From the NCBI RefSeq assembly GCF_003614185.1, contig NZ_KZ987724.1:3287319-3351318 (forward strand): a stretch of 64,000 nt of DNA. Direction: 5' to 3'. The translations under genes and the position numbers were made by a program. Below, piece after piece: positions 53,471 to 62,569 of the stretch (the stretch's first letter is position 1; each line of letters opens with the position of its first letter). This stretch comes from Paenibacillus aceti (lineage in GTDB: Bacteria > Bacillota > Bacilli > Paenibacillales > Paenibacillaceae). The notes under the pieces were generated by a model, which did not search any database, was not told where the DNA came from, and saw only the letters and a program-made list of their open reading frames with translations.

Positions 53471-53793
53471 AACGTCGGCTCCTAATTTCCATTCTGTCCT
53501 CTCAATTCTACTATAACATTCGTCCACTCACGGTAAATGCAAAAAATAATAAATCCATGTACAAAATTATCTTTAATCTCAGGCTGCAAACCGGCGTTGT
53601 ATCGCTCATGGATTCCAAGTATAGATTATCTTTGCAGATGCATGGACGATTCTCTTCACATCGCTTGAACCCATTGAAAGCATCGATCAGGATGAGCTAA
53701 CTTGAATATGCCGGAGGTCATTCCGGTGTACGCTCCAAGTTTCGTAAGCGTATGCAAGCTTCGATAAGAAAGACATATACAGGAGGGTTAATC
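53471..53793. promoter_or_regulatory. Divergent spacer of the two binding-protein genes
   Basis: This is a 323-bp spacer with no gene. For the leftward gene TTTACC (53537-53532) and TATAGT (53515-53510), 16 nt apart, form a probable promoter. For the rightward operon no clear promoter is seen; an imperfect CCGGAGGTCATTCCGG dyad lies near 53711-53726 and could be the YesN-type operator. Confidence 0.45.
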
Positions 53794-55161
53794 ATGAAAA
53801 AGCTACTTAGCCTGGCACTGGCAGCAACACTGACTCTAAGCCTGGCAGCATGCGGCGGCAATAACAGCGGATCAGGCTCCGACTCTGCAAATGCACCTGC
53901 TGCGAACAATACTGAAGCAGCCAGCGGCTCCACGCGGACTTTAAAGGTTGCCGCTTTGGAAACCGCTTACGGTGCTGATGTATGGCAGGAAATCGCCACC
54001 GCCTATGAGAAGGTGAAACCGGAGGTCAAGATCGAGCTAACCATCGACAAAAACCTGGAGGATGTGATCGGCCCGGGCATGAAGTCCGGTGATTTCCCGG
54101 ATGTCATTCACCTTGGGGTCGGCCAGCCAAAGGGCCTGACGGAGACCTTCGTCAAGGACAACAATCTCACCGATTTAACGGAAGTGCTCTATATGACCGT
54201 TCCAGGTGAAAGCGCCACCGTGCGCGAAAAGCTGATTCCAGGCTTCACCGATACAACCATCACCAACCCATATGGAGAGGGCAACACTTATCTGATGCCT
54301 ATGTTCTACAGTCCTTGTGGCTTGTTCTTTAACGCTGGACTCTTCGAAGAGAAGGGCTGGACAGTACCGCAGACTTGGGATGAAATGTGGGCGCTGGGCG
54401 ACAAAGCCAAAGCCGAAGGCATCGCTCTGTTCTCCTATCCGACCACTGGCTACTTCGATGCTTTCTTCTATGCGCTGCTGAACGAGGCAGGCGGTCCTGA
54501 ATTCTTCACCAGAGCGATGAATTATACGGAAGGCATCTGGAAGACGGAGGAAGCAGCCAAGGCCTTTGATGTTGTCGACAAGTTGGCTAACTATACAGAA
54601 AAAACCGTTCCGGCTAATGGCAACAAGGATAACTTCGTGAAGAACCAGCAGCTGATTCTCGATAACAAGGCTCTATTCATGCCGAACGGGACCTGGGTTG
54701 TCGGCGAGATGAGCAAGGCCCCTCGCGCTGACGGGTTCAAGTGGGGCTTCACCGCATTGCCAGCTCTGACCGATGGCGGGGATCGTTACTCTTATACCTT
54801 CTTCGAACAAATCTGGGTTCCGGCCAAGGCAAAGAACGCCGATCTGGCCAAAGAATTTATCGCTTATTTGTATTCCGATGAAGCAGCGTCCATCTTCGCC
54901 AAGGTTGGCGCGGTTCAACCGATCAAGGGCATGTCGGATAAGCTGGAAGGCGATAACAAGCTGTTCTACAGCGTATATGATTCCGGTGCTAAGGCAGCTA
55001 TGGGCGCATTCGCAACCACCGACCCGGTCGAAGGCGTTAGCATTTCGGATACAGTATTCGGCACCGTTGATTCATTAGTAACCAAGTCCAAGACGAAGGA
55101 TCAATGGATCGAAGCCATTACGAAAGCAAGCGACTCCCTGCGCGGCGCCCTAAAAAAATAA
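53794..55161 (+). CDS. Carbohydrate ABC transporter binding lipoprotein
   Basis: The 455-aa product has a lipoprotein signal ending LSLAACGGN (lipidated Cys), a Ser/Ala/Asn linker, and a family 1 binding fold (VAALETAYGADVWQEIATAY, WDEMWALGDKAKAEGI, WVPAKAKNADLAKEFIAYLY). It captures the sugar for the two permeases downstream. ATG 53794 follows AGGAGGG. The downstream hairpin suggests it is made in excess over the permeases. No ATPase gene is in the operon, so a shared MsmX-type ATPase is expected. Confidence 0.92.
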   Translation: MKKLLSLALAATLTLSLAACGGNNSGSGSDSANAPAANNTEAASGSTRTLKVAALETAYGADVWQEIATAYEKVKPEVKIELTIDKNLEDVIGPGMKSGDFPDVIHLGVGQPKGLTETFVKDNNLTDLTEVLYMTVPGESATVREKLIPGFTDTTITNPYGEGNTYLMPMFYSPCGLFFNAGLFEEKGWTVPQTWDEMWALGDKAKAEGIALFSYPTTGYFDAFFYALLNEAGGPEFFTRAMNYTEGIWKTEEAAKAFDVVDKLANYTEKTVPANGNKDNFVKNQQLILDNKALFMPNGTWVVGEMSKAPRADGFKWGFTALPALTDGGDRYSYTFFEQIWVPAKAKNADLAKEFIAYLYSDEAASIFAKVGAVQPIKGMSDKLEGDNKLFYSVYDSGAKAAMGAFATTDPVEGVSISDTVFGTVDSLVTKSKTKDQWIEAITKASDSLRGALKK

Positions 55162-55196
55162 ATAAGCCCGCTAACAGCGTTTCGCCCGCAACATGT

Positions 55197-55235
55197 AAAT
55201 AATGGTGGTCAGCCCGGCTGTCCACCGTTATTTTT
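55197..55235 (+). terminator. Intra-operon terminator between binding protein and permease
   Basis: AAATAATGGTGG (55197-55208) pairs with CCACCGTTATTT (55222-55233), with one G-T pair, and then TT. Partial termination here would give more binding protein than permease. Confidence 0.78.
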
Positions 55236-55257
55236 ACCCTAGGAAGGAGATGAACCC

Positions 55258-56151
55258 ATGGATAACAGAAAAGGACGGGGGCGGTTCATATTTTTCTGTC
55301 TTGCACCTGCAGTCATTCTCTTTATCATCTTTCTGATTATTCCTACGATCGATGTATTCCGCATGTCTCTCTATAAATGGGGCGGCTATACGGATCATAA
55401 AACCTTTGTAGGATTGCAAAATTTCACCAAGCTGTTCCAGAGTGAGAAGTTTTACCAGACCTTTCAGAACAGCGTTCTGTTGATCGTCGTGGTGTCGATC
55501 GTTACCTTTGCCTTTGCACTTCTATTTGCCTCTATGCTGTCCCGTGAAAAATTGATCGGACAAAATTTCTTTCGGATCATCTTTTATATTCCAAATATCT
55601 TGTCCATCGTCGTCATCAGTGCGATCTTCTCTGCCATCTACGACCCGAACAACGGATTGCTGAATGCGTTCCTGAACCTCTTCCGTTCAGCCAGCTCAGA
55701 CCCAATCCTCTGGCTCGGCGATCAGAAGATCGTCATCTACAGCTTATGCGGGGCCATGGTCTGGCAGGCGATCGGCTACTACATGGTGATGTATATGGCC
55801 AGTATGGCCAATATTCCCGAGAGCTTGTATGAATCGGCCGAGCTCGAAGGCGCAAGCCGCAGACATCAATTCTTCGCGATCACCATTCCGCTGATCTGGA
55901 CGAATATTCGCACCACATTGACCTTTTTTATCATCAGTACGATTAATATGAGCTTCCTGTTCGTGATGGCTATGACGGGCGGCGGGCCGGACGGAGCTAC
56001 CGAGGTTTTCCTGAGCTATATGTACAAGGAAGCCTACACCAACTCTTCGTATGGATACGGAATGGCGATCGGTGTCGTGGTATTTCTGTTCTCCTTCGCG
56101 CTGGCGGCGGTTCTGAACGCAGTCACCAGGCGAGAGCATTTGGAATATTAA
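55258..56151 (+). CDS. Carbohydrate ABC transporter permease (MalF type)
   Basis: The 297-aa protein has six membrane helices and the EAA loop (ESLYESAELEGASRRHQFFAITIPL) that contacts the ATPase. It starts with an AAGGAGA site and precedes the MalG-type gene by 12 nt. Confidence 0.92.
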   Translation: MDNRKGRGRFIFFCLAPAVILFIIFLIIPTIDVFRMSLYKWGGYTDHKTFVGLQNFTKLFQSEKFYQTFQNSVLLIVVVSIVTFAFALLFASMLSREKLIGQNFFRIIFYIPNILSIVVISAIFSAIYDPNNGLLNAFLNLFRSASSDPILWLGDQKIVIYSLCGAMVWQAIGYYMVMYMASMANIPESLYESAELEGASRRHQFFAITIPLIWTNIRTTLTFFIISTINMSFLFVMAMTGGGPDGATEVFLSYMYKEAYTNSSYGYGMAIGVVVFLFSFALAAVLNAVTRREHLEY

Positions 56152-56163
56152 GGAGGGGACAAA

Positions 56164-57048
56164 ATGAATACAGATCATCAGCATAGCAGCAACAGATTCT
56201 ATAAATTCATCATTTACATCCTGCTGATTGCACTTGCGATCATCATTATCGTCCCTGTCGGCTGGGCATTCCTGGCTTCGATCAAGCAGGATGCTGAATT
56301 CTATGGCAGTCCATGGGCTCTGCCGGAGGGAATACATCTACAGAACTTCACCGATGCCTGGCAGAAGGCCAAAATGGGCAGCTACATGCTCAACTCAGTC
56401 ATTACTACAGCGATCGCCCTCAGCTTGCTGCTGGTCATCGCCTTGCCGGCCGCCTATGTGCTGGCCAGATATAAATTCAAAGGCAGCACCTTCTGGAACA
56501 TGCTGTTCATGGCGGGCTTATTCATCAACATCAACTATATCGTCGTTCCGATCTTCCTCATGCTGAACAATGGGGACAAATCGATGCGCAGCATCCTGGG
56601 CCAGCCTATTTTCCTCAACAATCTGTTCATTCTGGCACTCGTCTATGCTGCGATGGCTCTGCCTTTTACGATTTATCTGCTATCGGGCTATTTCAAGACC
56701 CTGCCTAAGGAATATGAGGAGGCCGCTTCGGTTGACGGGGCCGGATATTTCCGCACGATGGTCCAGGTGATTATGCCGATGGCCAAGCCCAGCATCGTCA
56801 CTGTCATCCTGTTCAATTTCCTCTCCTTCTGGAATGAGTACATCATCTCGATGACGCTACTCACCAAGCCGGGGCTGAGGACGCTTCCGGTCGGGCTGAT
56901 GAACCTGATGGCAGCTCAGAAATCCGCTGTTCAGTACGGCCAGATGTATGCAGGTCTGGTGCTGGTGATGCTGCCGACCCTGCTGCTCTATATTCTAGTA
57001 CAAAAAAAGCTGACCCAAGGCATGACGATGGGCGGGCTGAAAGGTTAG
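56164..57048 (+). CDS. Carbohydrate ABC transporter permease (MalG type)
   Basis: The 294-aa protein has six helices and the EAA loop (EYEEAASVDGAGYFRTMVQVI). The C-terminal VQKKLTQGMTMGGLKG is typical for the MalG group. It pairs with the upstream permease to form the channel. No nucleotide-binding subunit is encoded nearby. Confidence 0.93.
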   Translation: MNTDHQHSSNRFYKFIIYILLIALAIIIIVPVGWAFLASIKQDAEFYGSPWALPEGIHLQNFTDAWQKAKMGSYMLNSVITTAIALSLLLVIALPAAYVLARYKFKGSTFWNMLFMAGLFININYIVVPIFLMLNNGDKSMRSILGQPIFLNNLFILALVYAAMALPFTIYLLSGYFKTLPKEYEEAASVDGAGYFRTMVQVIMPMAKPSIVTVILFNFLSFWNEYIISMTLLTKPGLRTLPVGLMNLMAAQKSAVQYGQMYAGLVLVMLPTLLLYILVQKKLTQGMTMGGLKG

Positions 57049-57237
57049 GTGCTCATGATGAACGATTCTTCGAGAACTCGGCTGCATCACTTACTCATGC
57101 TGATCGTTTTTGTGATTGCGATCGCGTTGGTGATTACCGGCCAGAAAAATATTGGAGCAACCGGGCTCGGGACGATGCTGATCGGCCTTGCCCTGCTCAT
57201 CGGCTTGCTCTGGTTCTATAATCGACAATATAAATAG
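57049..57237 (+). CDS. Small two-helix membrane protein
   Basis: The product of up to 62 aa has two hydrophobic helices (about 10-29 and 35-55). The frame opens with GTG 57049 directly after the permease stop; ATG 57055 or 57058 is more likely. From memory it resembles the DUF6903 type found near GH112 phosphorylase genes, but that is not certain. Function is unknown. Confidence 0.6.
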   Translation: MLMMNDSSRTRLHHLLMLIVFVIAIALVITGQKNIGATGLGTMLIGLALLIGLLWFYNRQYK

Positions 57238-57251
57238 GAAGGAGCTTCACC

Positions 57252-59426
57252 ATTGCTAATAAGCAAGGTCGTGTTACTATTCCAACGGATCTGGACGTGA
57301 TCTCACAAACCCGGGAGATCATGGAGCGCTGGGGCGCAGATGCGATCCGGGACTGCGATGGCACCGATTTTCCAACGGAGCTGAGCCAGACCGATGCCAA
57401 AATCTATTCTACGTATTATACGACTCGCAAGGATAATGAATGGGCTCTGGCTCATCCAGATGAGATCCAGCAGATGTACCTGATGACCCCCTTCTATACA
57501 GCTACAGATACGAGGCTGACTATCCCATTGATGAAGGGCTTATATCCCGATATGCTCAAAGTCAATGAGCGTGATGATATAACGCGCTGGTGGGAAGTGA
57601 TCGACCGCACGACAGGCGAGGTCGTGCCTACTGCGCAGTGGAGCTATGATCCGGCAACGGTGAGCGTTACGATCAAGGCCGTGCCGTACCATGACTATAC
57701 TGTGAGCTTTCTCGCGTATATCATGTGGGACCCGGTGCATATGTATAATTCCGTCGTCAATGACTGGCAGGATGTCGAGCATCAGGTGACCTTCGATGTC
57801 AGGCAGCCTAAGACGCATCAATTCACGATGGAGCGAATCCGTAAATTTATTGCCGACCACCCTTATGTTAACGTGATAAGGTTCACAACCTTCTTCCATC
57901 AGTTTACGCTTATATTTGATGAACTGGCCCGGGAGAAGTATGTAGACTGGTACGGTTATTCAGCCTCGGTGAGCCCGTATATCCTGGAGCAATTCGAGCA
58001 GGAGGTCGGATACAAGTTCCGGCCAGAGTTTATCATCGATCAGGGTTATTTCAACAATACGTATCGAATTCCTTCGAAGGAGTTCCACGACTTCCAGGCT
58101 TTTCAGCGGCGTGAAGTCGCCAAGCTGGCCAAGGAAATCGTCGATATTGTCCATGAATGCGGCAAAGAAGCGATGATGTTCCTCGGCGATCACTGGATCG
58201 GGACCGAGCCGTTCATGGATGAATTCACCTCAATCGGTTTGGATGCGGTTGTCGGTAGTGTAGGCAATGGTTCAACCCTACGGCTGATCAGCGATATTCC
58301 CGGAGTTAAATATACAGAAGGACGTTTCCTGCCTTACTTCTTCCCGGACACCTTCCATGAAGGCGGAGATCCCGTCCGCGAAGCCAAGGTGAATTGGGTG
58401 ACCGCCCGCCGGGCCATCCTGCGCAAACCGATCGACCGGATCGGCTATGGCGGGTATTTGAAGCTGGCGCTGGACTTTCCCGAGTTCGTCGATTATGTGG
58501 AGAGCGTCTGTGATGAATTCCGAACCCTGTATGACAATGTGCAAGGAACGACACCTTACTGTGTAAAAACGGTAGCTGTACTCAACTGCTGGGGTAAAAT
58601 GAGAGCCTGGGGCAATCATATGGTTCACCATGCCCTCTATTACAAGCCCAACTATAGCTATGCCGGGATCATCGAAGCCCTCTCCGGGGCACCGTTCGAT
58701 GTCAGATTCATCAGCTTCGATGATATTAAACAGGATGCCTCGATTCTCGAGGATATCGATGTGATCCTTAACATCGGAGATGCCGATACCGCATATACGG
58801 GGGGAGACTGGTGGCTGGACCCGGACATCATGACCGCGATCAAGCGCTTCGTCCATGAGGGCGGCGGCTTTATCGGCGTAGGCGAACCCGCGGCTCATCA
58901 GGCGAATGGACGCTATTTCCAACTGAGCTCGATCCTCGGGGTGGAGCTGGAACGAGGCTTCACGCTGGGCTACGATAAATACAATTGGACCGAGCATGAT
59001 CATTTCATTACCGCTGATTGCAAGCTCGATGAACAAGGGCATAAGCGGATAGATTTTGGTGAGGGTAAGAAGAATGTGTTCGCCCTTGAAGGCACGACTG
59101 TCCTGCGCCAGATCGATAAGGAAGTACAGCTCGCCGTCCATGAGTTCGGCCAGGGCCGCGGGGTCTACATCAGCGGTCTGCCATACAGCTTCGAGAACAG
59201 CCGTCTGCTCTATCGCGCAATTGTATGGAGCGCCCATAGCGAGGATGAGCTACAGCGCTGGTTCAGCGACAACTATAATGTCGAGGTTCATGCTTACGTG
59301 AAGAATGGCAAATATTGCGTGGTCAACAATACCTATGAGCCACAGCAGACGACCGTCTACCGTGGCGACGGCACAAGCTTCGAGCTGCAGCTAGCAGCGA
59401 ATGAAATCAGATGGTATGAAATCTGA
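57252..59426 (+). CDS. GH112 beta-galactoside phosphorylase (galacto-N-biose/lacto-N-biose type)
   Basis: The product is 724 aa if initiation is at ATT 57252, which lies 7 nt after AAGGAG. The reading from there (ANKQGRVTIPTDLDVISQT then REIMERWGADAIRDCDGT) matches the family N terminus (GRFTLP ... LWGADAIRNSDGT in Bifidobacterium, from memory). The next in-frame start, GTG 57297, lacks a ribosome site and would cut that conserved part. GH112 enzymes split galactosyl-beta-1,3-N-acetylhexosamine, or galactosyl-rhamnose in some members, with phosphate to give galactose 1-phosphate. The exact substrate is unresolved. The transport genes upstream supply the sugar. Confidence 0.88.
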   Translation: MANKQGRVTIPTDLDVISQTREIMERWGADAIRDCDGTDFPTELSQTDAKIYSTYYTTRKDNEWALAHPDEIQQMYLMTPFYTATDTRLTIPLMKGLYPDMLKVNERDDITRWWEVIDRTTGEVVPTAQWSYDPATVSVTIKAVPYHDYTVSFLAYIMWDPVHMYNSVVNDWQDVEHQVTFDVRQPKTHQFTMERIRKFIADHPYVNVIRFTTFFHQFTLIFDELAREKYVDWYGYSASVSPYILEQFEQEVGYKFRPEFIIDQGYFNNTYRIPSKEFHDFQAFQRREVAKLAKEIVDIVHECGKEAMMFLGDHWIGTEPFMDEFTSIGLDAVVGSVGNGSTLRLISDIPGVKYTEGRFLPYFFPDTFHEGGDPVREAKVNWVTARRAILRKPIDRIGYGGYLKLALDFPEFVDYVESVCDEFRTLYDNVQGTTPYCVKTVAVLNCWGKMRAWGNHMVHHALYYKPNYSYAGIIEALSGAPFDVRFISFDDIKQDASILEDIDVILNIGDADTAYTGGDWWLDPDIMTAIKRFVHEGGGFIGVGEPAAHQANGRYFQLSSILGVELERGFTLGYDKYNWTEHDHFITADCKLDEQGHKRIDFGEGKKNVFALEGTTVLRQIDKEVQLAVHEFGQGRGVYISGLPYSFENSRLLYRAIVWSAHSEDELQRWFSDNYNVEVHAYVKNGKYCVVNNTYEPQQTTVYRGDGTSFELQLAANEIRWYEI

Positions 59427-59439
59427 TAGAATCCCGCAA

Positions 59440-59497
59440 TAAAAAAGAAACCAATCCCGGCGGACTTGGAACGTCCGCGTTGGGATTGGTTTCTTAT
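59440..59497. terminator. Bidirectional terminator after the phosphorylase gene
   Basis: AAGAAACCAATCCC (59445-59458) pairs with GGGATTGGTTTCTT (59482-59495). The A6 run before and T-rich end after serve both the phosphorylase gene and metQ. Confidence 0.9.
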
Positions 59498-59551
59498 ATT
59501 TGACACCCTCTCCATAAATGAAGCGGTGGCATGGTATTACTTTATGGTTCC

Positions 59552-60412
59552 TTAGAACGCAGGTACTAACGCACCTTTGTAAGTATCCTCGATAAATGTC
59601 TTCACATCGTCGGAAGTCAGCGCCTTGGCCAGCTTCTGGATAGCATCGGACTCCTTGTTATCCGGGCGAGATACGAGAATATTCGTATAAGGGGAATCTT
59701 TATCCTCAATGAACAGAGCATCATTCATCGGATTCAAATCCGCTTTGAGCGCATAGTTCGTATTGATCAGAGCCAGATCCACCTCGTCCAATTGGCGCGG
59801 CAGCATAGCGGCATCCACTTCTTTAAATTTCAGGTTCTTTGGATTTTCCGTAATATCCTTAGCGGTAGCCGTAATACCTGCATCCGGGTTCAGCTTGATC
59901 AGGCCTTGCTTCTCCAGCAGGAGCAGCGCACGTCCGCCATTTGTCGCATCATTCGGGATCGCAATCGTAGCGCCATCGGCGATTTCATCCTTGGATGTAT
60001 ACTTGTTGGAGTAAGCGCCAAATGGTTCAACGTGTACGCCTACGACCGAGACCAGATCGAAGTTATTCTGCTCATTCTGTGCATCGAGATAAGGCTGATG
60101 TTGGAAATAGTTCGCATCCAGTTGCTTCTCATACACTTGAATATTAGGCTGCACATAATCAGAGAATTCCTTCACTTCCAGCTCAACTCCTTCTTCCTTC
60201 AGAGCTGGAGCAATATGCTTAAGAATATCTGCATGAGGCGATGTCGCCCCAACGACCAGCTTCACCGGCTTATCCGAGCTTGCCGTATTCTCAGTTCCAG
60301 CAGCATTGCTGCTTCCCGCCGTATTATTTGCCCCCTTGTCTCCGTTGCTTCCGCAAGCGGACACCACCAGCACCAATACAAGAGTTAACAGGGTAAGACT
60401 CCACTTTTTCAT
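59552..60412 (-). CDS. metQ: Methionine ABC transporter substrate-binding lipoprotein
   Basis: The 286-aa NlpA/MetQ-type lipoprotein has a signal ending VVSACGSN, then LVVGATSPHADILKHIAPAL, and YFQHQPYLD, a conserved ligand-loop motif. It binds D- or L-methionine or a close compound. It is the third gene of metN-metI-metQ, downstream of an S-box. Confidence 0.93.
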   Translation of the reverse strand: MKKWSLTLLTLVLVLVVSACGSNGDKGANNTAGSSNAAGTENTASSDKPVKLVVGATSPHADILKHIAPALKEEGVELEVKEFSDYVQPNIQVYEKQLDANYFQHQPYLDAQNEQNNFDLVSVVGVHVEPFGAYSNKYTSKDEIADGATIAIPNDATNGGRALLLLEKQGLIKLNPDAGITATAKDITENPKNLKFKEVDAAMLPRQLDEVDLALINTNYALKADLNPMNDALFIEDKDSPYTNILVSRPDNKESDAIQKLAKALTSDDVKTFIEDTYKGALVPAF

Positions 60413-60475
60413 ACAGTATGACCTCCTATTAATTAAATTTGAATAAGGATAGCAGCTTCTATATTTAGTAATTCC

Positions 60476-61144
60476 TTATTTCCGAGTAAAATAAATGACC
60501 AGCCGATCGCCCAGCATCTGCAGTACCTGCACCAGAATAACCATGAAAATAACCGAGACGATCATAACTTCCTTCTCATAACGGTAATAACCGTAACGGA
60601 TCGCCAGGTCCCCCAGGCCTCCGCCGCCGATCATCCCCGACATCGCGGTATAGCTGACGAGAGTGACTACCGTAATCGTAACGCCCGCGATAAGTCCAGG
60701 CAGCGACTCCGGCAGCAGCACCTTGCGGATTACCTGGAAGGGCGTTGCCCCCATCGCTTGCGAAGCTTCGATCACTCCGCGATCCACTTCACGTAGCGCC
60801 GTCTCCACGAGACGGGCGAAGAATGGCGCAGCGGCGATGACAAGCGGAGGAATCGTCCCCTGTACACCGGAGGATACGCCGACGATGGCCCGGGTTAGCG
60901 GGATCAAAGCGACGATCAGAATAATGAATGGTACTGAACGAATAATATTAACGATAAATGACATTACTCTGTATACCCACTGCAATACCGCGGAATTGGA
61001 CCGTGAGGAGACATACAACAGTACCCCCAACGGTAAGCCGATAACGAGAGTGAATAGCGTGGAGTACAGCATCATCTGCAATGTATCCACCGAAGCCGTT
61101 CCCATCTCGGTCCAATCAATCTTCGAGAAATCCAGACCTCCCAT
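60476..61144 (-). CDS. metI: Methionine ABC transporter permease
   Basis: The 222-aa membrane protein has five helices and the EAA loop (GVIEASQAMGATPFQVIRKVLLPESLPG), followed by SAMSGMIGGGGLGDLAIRYGY-like sequence typical of MetI. Its ATG overlaps the TAA of metN by 1 nt, so translation is coupled. Confidence 0.94.
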   Translation of the reverse strand: MGGLDFSKIDWTEMGTASVDTLQMMLYSTLFTLVIGLPLGVLLYVSSRSNSAVLQWVYRVMSFIVNIIRSVPFIILIVALIPLTRAIVGVSSGVQGTIPPLVIAAAPFFARLVETALREVDRGVIEASQAMGATPFQVIRKVLLPESLPGLIAGVTITVVTLVSYTAMSGMIGGGGLGDLAIRYGYYRYEKEVMIVSVIFMVILVQVLQMLGDRLVIYFTRK

Positions 61145-62157
61145 TATTTCACTACCTCCACATCTAGCTCACGCTGTCGTAACAGTTCAATCGTCCGCTT
61201 CACATCTTCATCCTTGCCCTCAAATGCTACTGTCAGCTTCCCGTAAGGCGTATCCTTGATTGTAGATATGGTGCCCTGCAGAATAGCAAAATTAACGCCT
61301 GTCTCCCGCACGACCTGGGACATGATCGATTCGTAGGTCTTCGTACCGAGGAACGTAATTCTCGCCAAGCGGGAGCCACTCGCCAGCGAAGCCGCCGCCA
61401 GATTGAAGCCTTCCTCCCCGCGCGCATCCCGCTCGATGAACTCCTTCGTCACCGGATGCTGCGGCTTCAGGAATACCTCCGTCACCGGTCCCTCTTCTAC
61501 AATGCCGCCGGCATGAATGACAGCGACACGGTCACAGATGCTCTGGATCACATGCATCTCATGCGTGATCAGCATGATCGTCAGATTAAACCTGCGATTG
61601 ATATCGAGTAGCAGCTTGAGAATGGAGTCGGTCGTCTGCGGATCGAGTGCAGAGGTCGCTTCATCACATAAGAGCACATCTGGATCACTCGCCAGCGCTC
61701 TAGCGATGCCAACCCGCTGCTTCTGACCGCCGGACAGCTGGGCCGGATATTTACTGCCATGCTCCTGCAGCCCGACCAGTTCGAGCAGATCATTCACCTT
61801 TTTCTCTATCTCCTGCTTCGGTGTATGAATCAACGTTAACGGAAAAGCGATATTATCAAATACCGTCGCCGAGGACAGCAAATTGAAATGCTGAAAGATC
61901 ATGCCGATCTTCCGCCGCTTCTCCTGCAATTCCCGCTTGCCAAGCCGGGTCAGCTCTACACCACCAACCCACACCTCGCCTTCCGTCGGACGCTCCAGCA
62001 GATTAATGCAGCGGATCAAGGTGCTCTTCCCTGCCCCGGAATGACCGATTACACCGAATATTTCACCTTTGCCAACGGATAAATTAAGCCCGGATAAGGC
62101 GGTTGTTTTTTTCTTTTTGTCGCCGTAAGTCTTCGTCAGCTGTTTGAGTTCAATCAA
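61144..62157 (-). CDS. metN: Methionine ABC transporter ATP-binding protein
   Basis: The 337-aa ATPase has Walker A GHSGAGKST, signature LSGGQKQRVGIARAL, Walker B VLLCDEATSALD, and a C-terminal NIL domain (residues about 260-337) that senses methionine and inhibits transport. It starts with TTG 62157 after AGGGGG. It is the first gene after the S-box. Confidence 0.95.
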   Translation of the reverse strand: MIELKQLTKTYGDKKKKTTALSGLNLSVGKGEIFGVIGHSGAGKSTLIRCINLLERPTEGEVWVGGVELTRLGKRELQEKRRKIGMIFQHFNLLSSATVFDNIAFPLTLIHTPKQEIEKKVNDLLELVGLQEHGSKYPAQLSGGQKQRVGIARALASDPDVLLCDEATSALDPQTTDSILKLLLDINRRFNLTIMLITHEMHVIQSICDRVAVIHAGGIVEEGPVTEVFLKPQHPVTKEFIERDARGEEGFNLAAASLASGSRLARITFLGTKTYESIMSQVVRETGVNFAILQGTISTIKDTPYGKLTVAFEGKDEDVKRTIELLRQRELDVEVVK

Positions 62158-62569
62158 GTCAATTGCCCCCTAAATGCAGTCATGTAATGCGGTACGCCCG
62201 CTCTTCACATCACTGTTATTCCTAGAATATCTACCAATTAATACAAGAAAAGAGCCCCTCACAGAATCAAAGGGCTCTCTTTACGTAAAGACAATGCCTT
62301 CTCATCTGCCAAAGTTGTCCGCCGGAAGCTGAACAAACTTTGAAGGAATTAGCACCATGACATTTATCTTGATCAAGGTATCATACCAAAGATTCAGATA
62401 AATCGGTTGCCGGGCTTCATCGGGCCTTTCCCTCCACCACTCTCGATAAGAAAAGTTATGAAATTATATACACGGGTTTCTGAAACTATCCTGAGTATAG
62501 TAACATTCTCACAGTTTGTCAAAGGAAATTTGACACAGTCGGCAAAAAGAGCGTCGCACGGGGGATTTA
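62158..62569 (-). ncRNA. S-box (SAM-I) riboswitch with terminator in the metNIQ leader
   Basis: On the minus strand the leader carries CTTATCGAGAGTGG (from 62450), GGAGGGAAAGGCCCGATGA, AGCCCGGCAACC, GGTGCTAATTCC and CAGATGAGAAGG (to about 62298), the hallmark S-box blocks. A terminator follows: AGAGCCCT (62278-62271) pairs with AGGGGCTCT (62259-62251) and then TTTCTTG. SAM binding should favour termination and shut off methionine uptake. The remaining bases of the spacer, 62451-62569, are AT-rich and hold the promoter, with no gene seen. Confidence 0.95.

Noticed and set aside
58278-59237. A 319-codon minus-strand frame in the GH112 gene
   Set aside because: It is antisense to a conserved enzyme and has no ribosome site.
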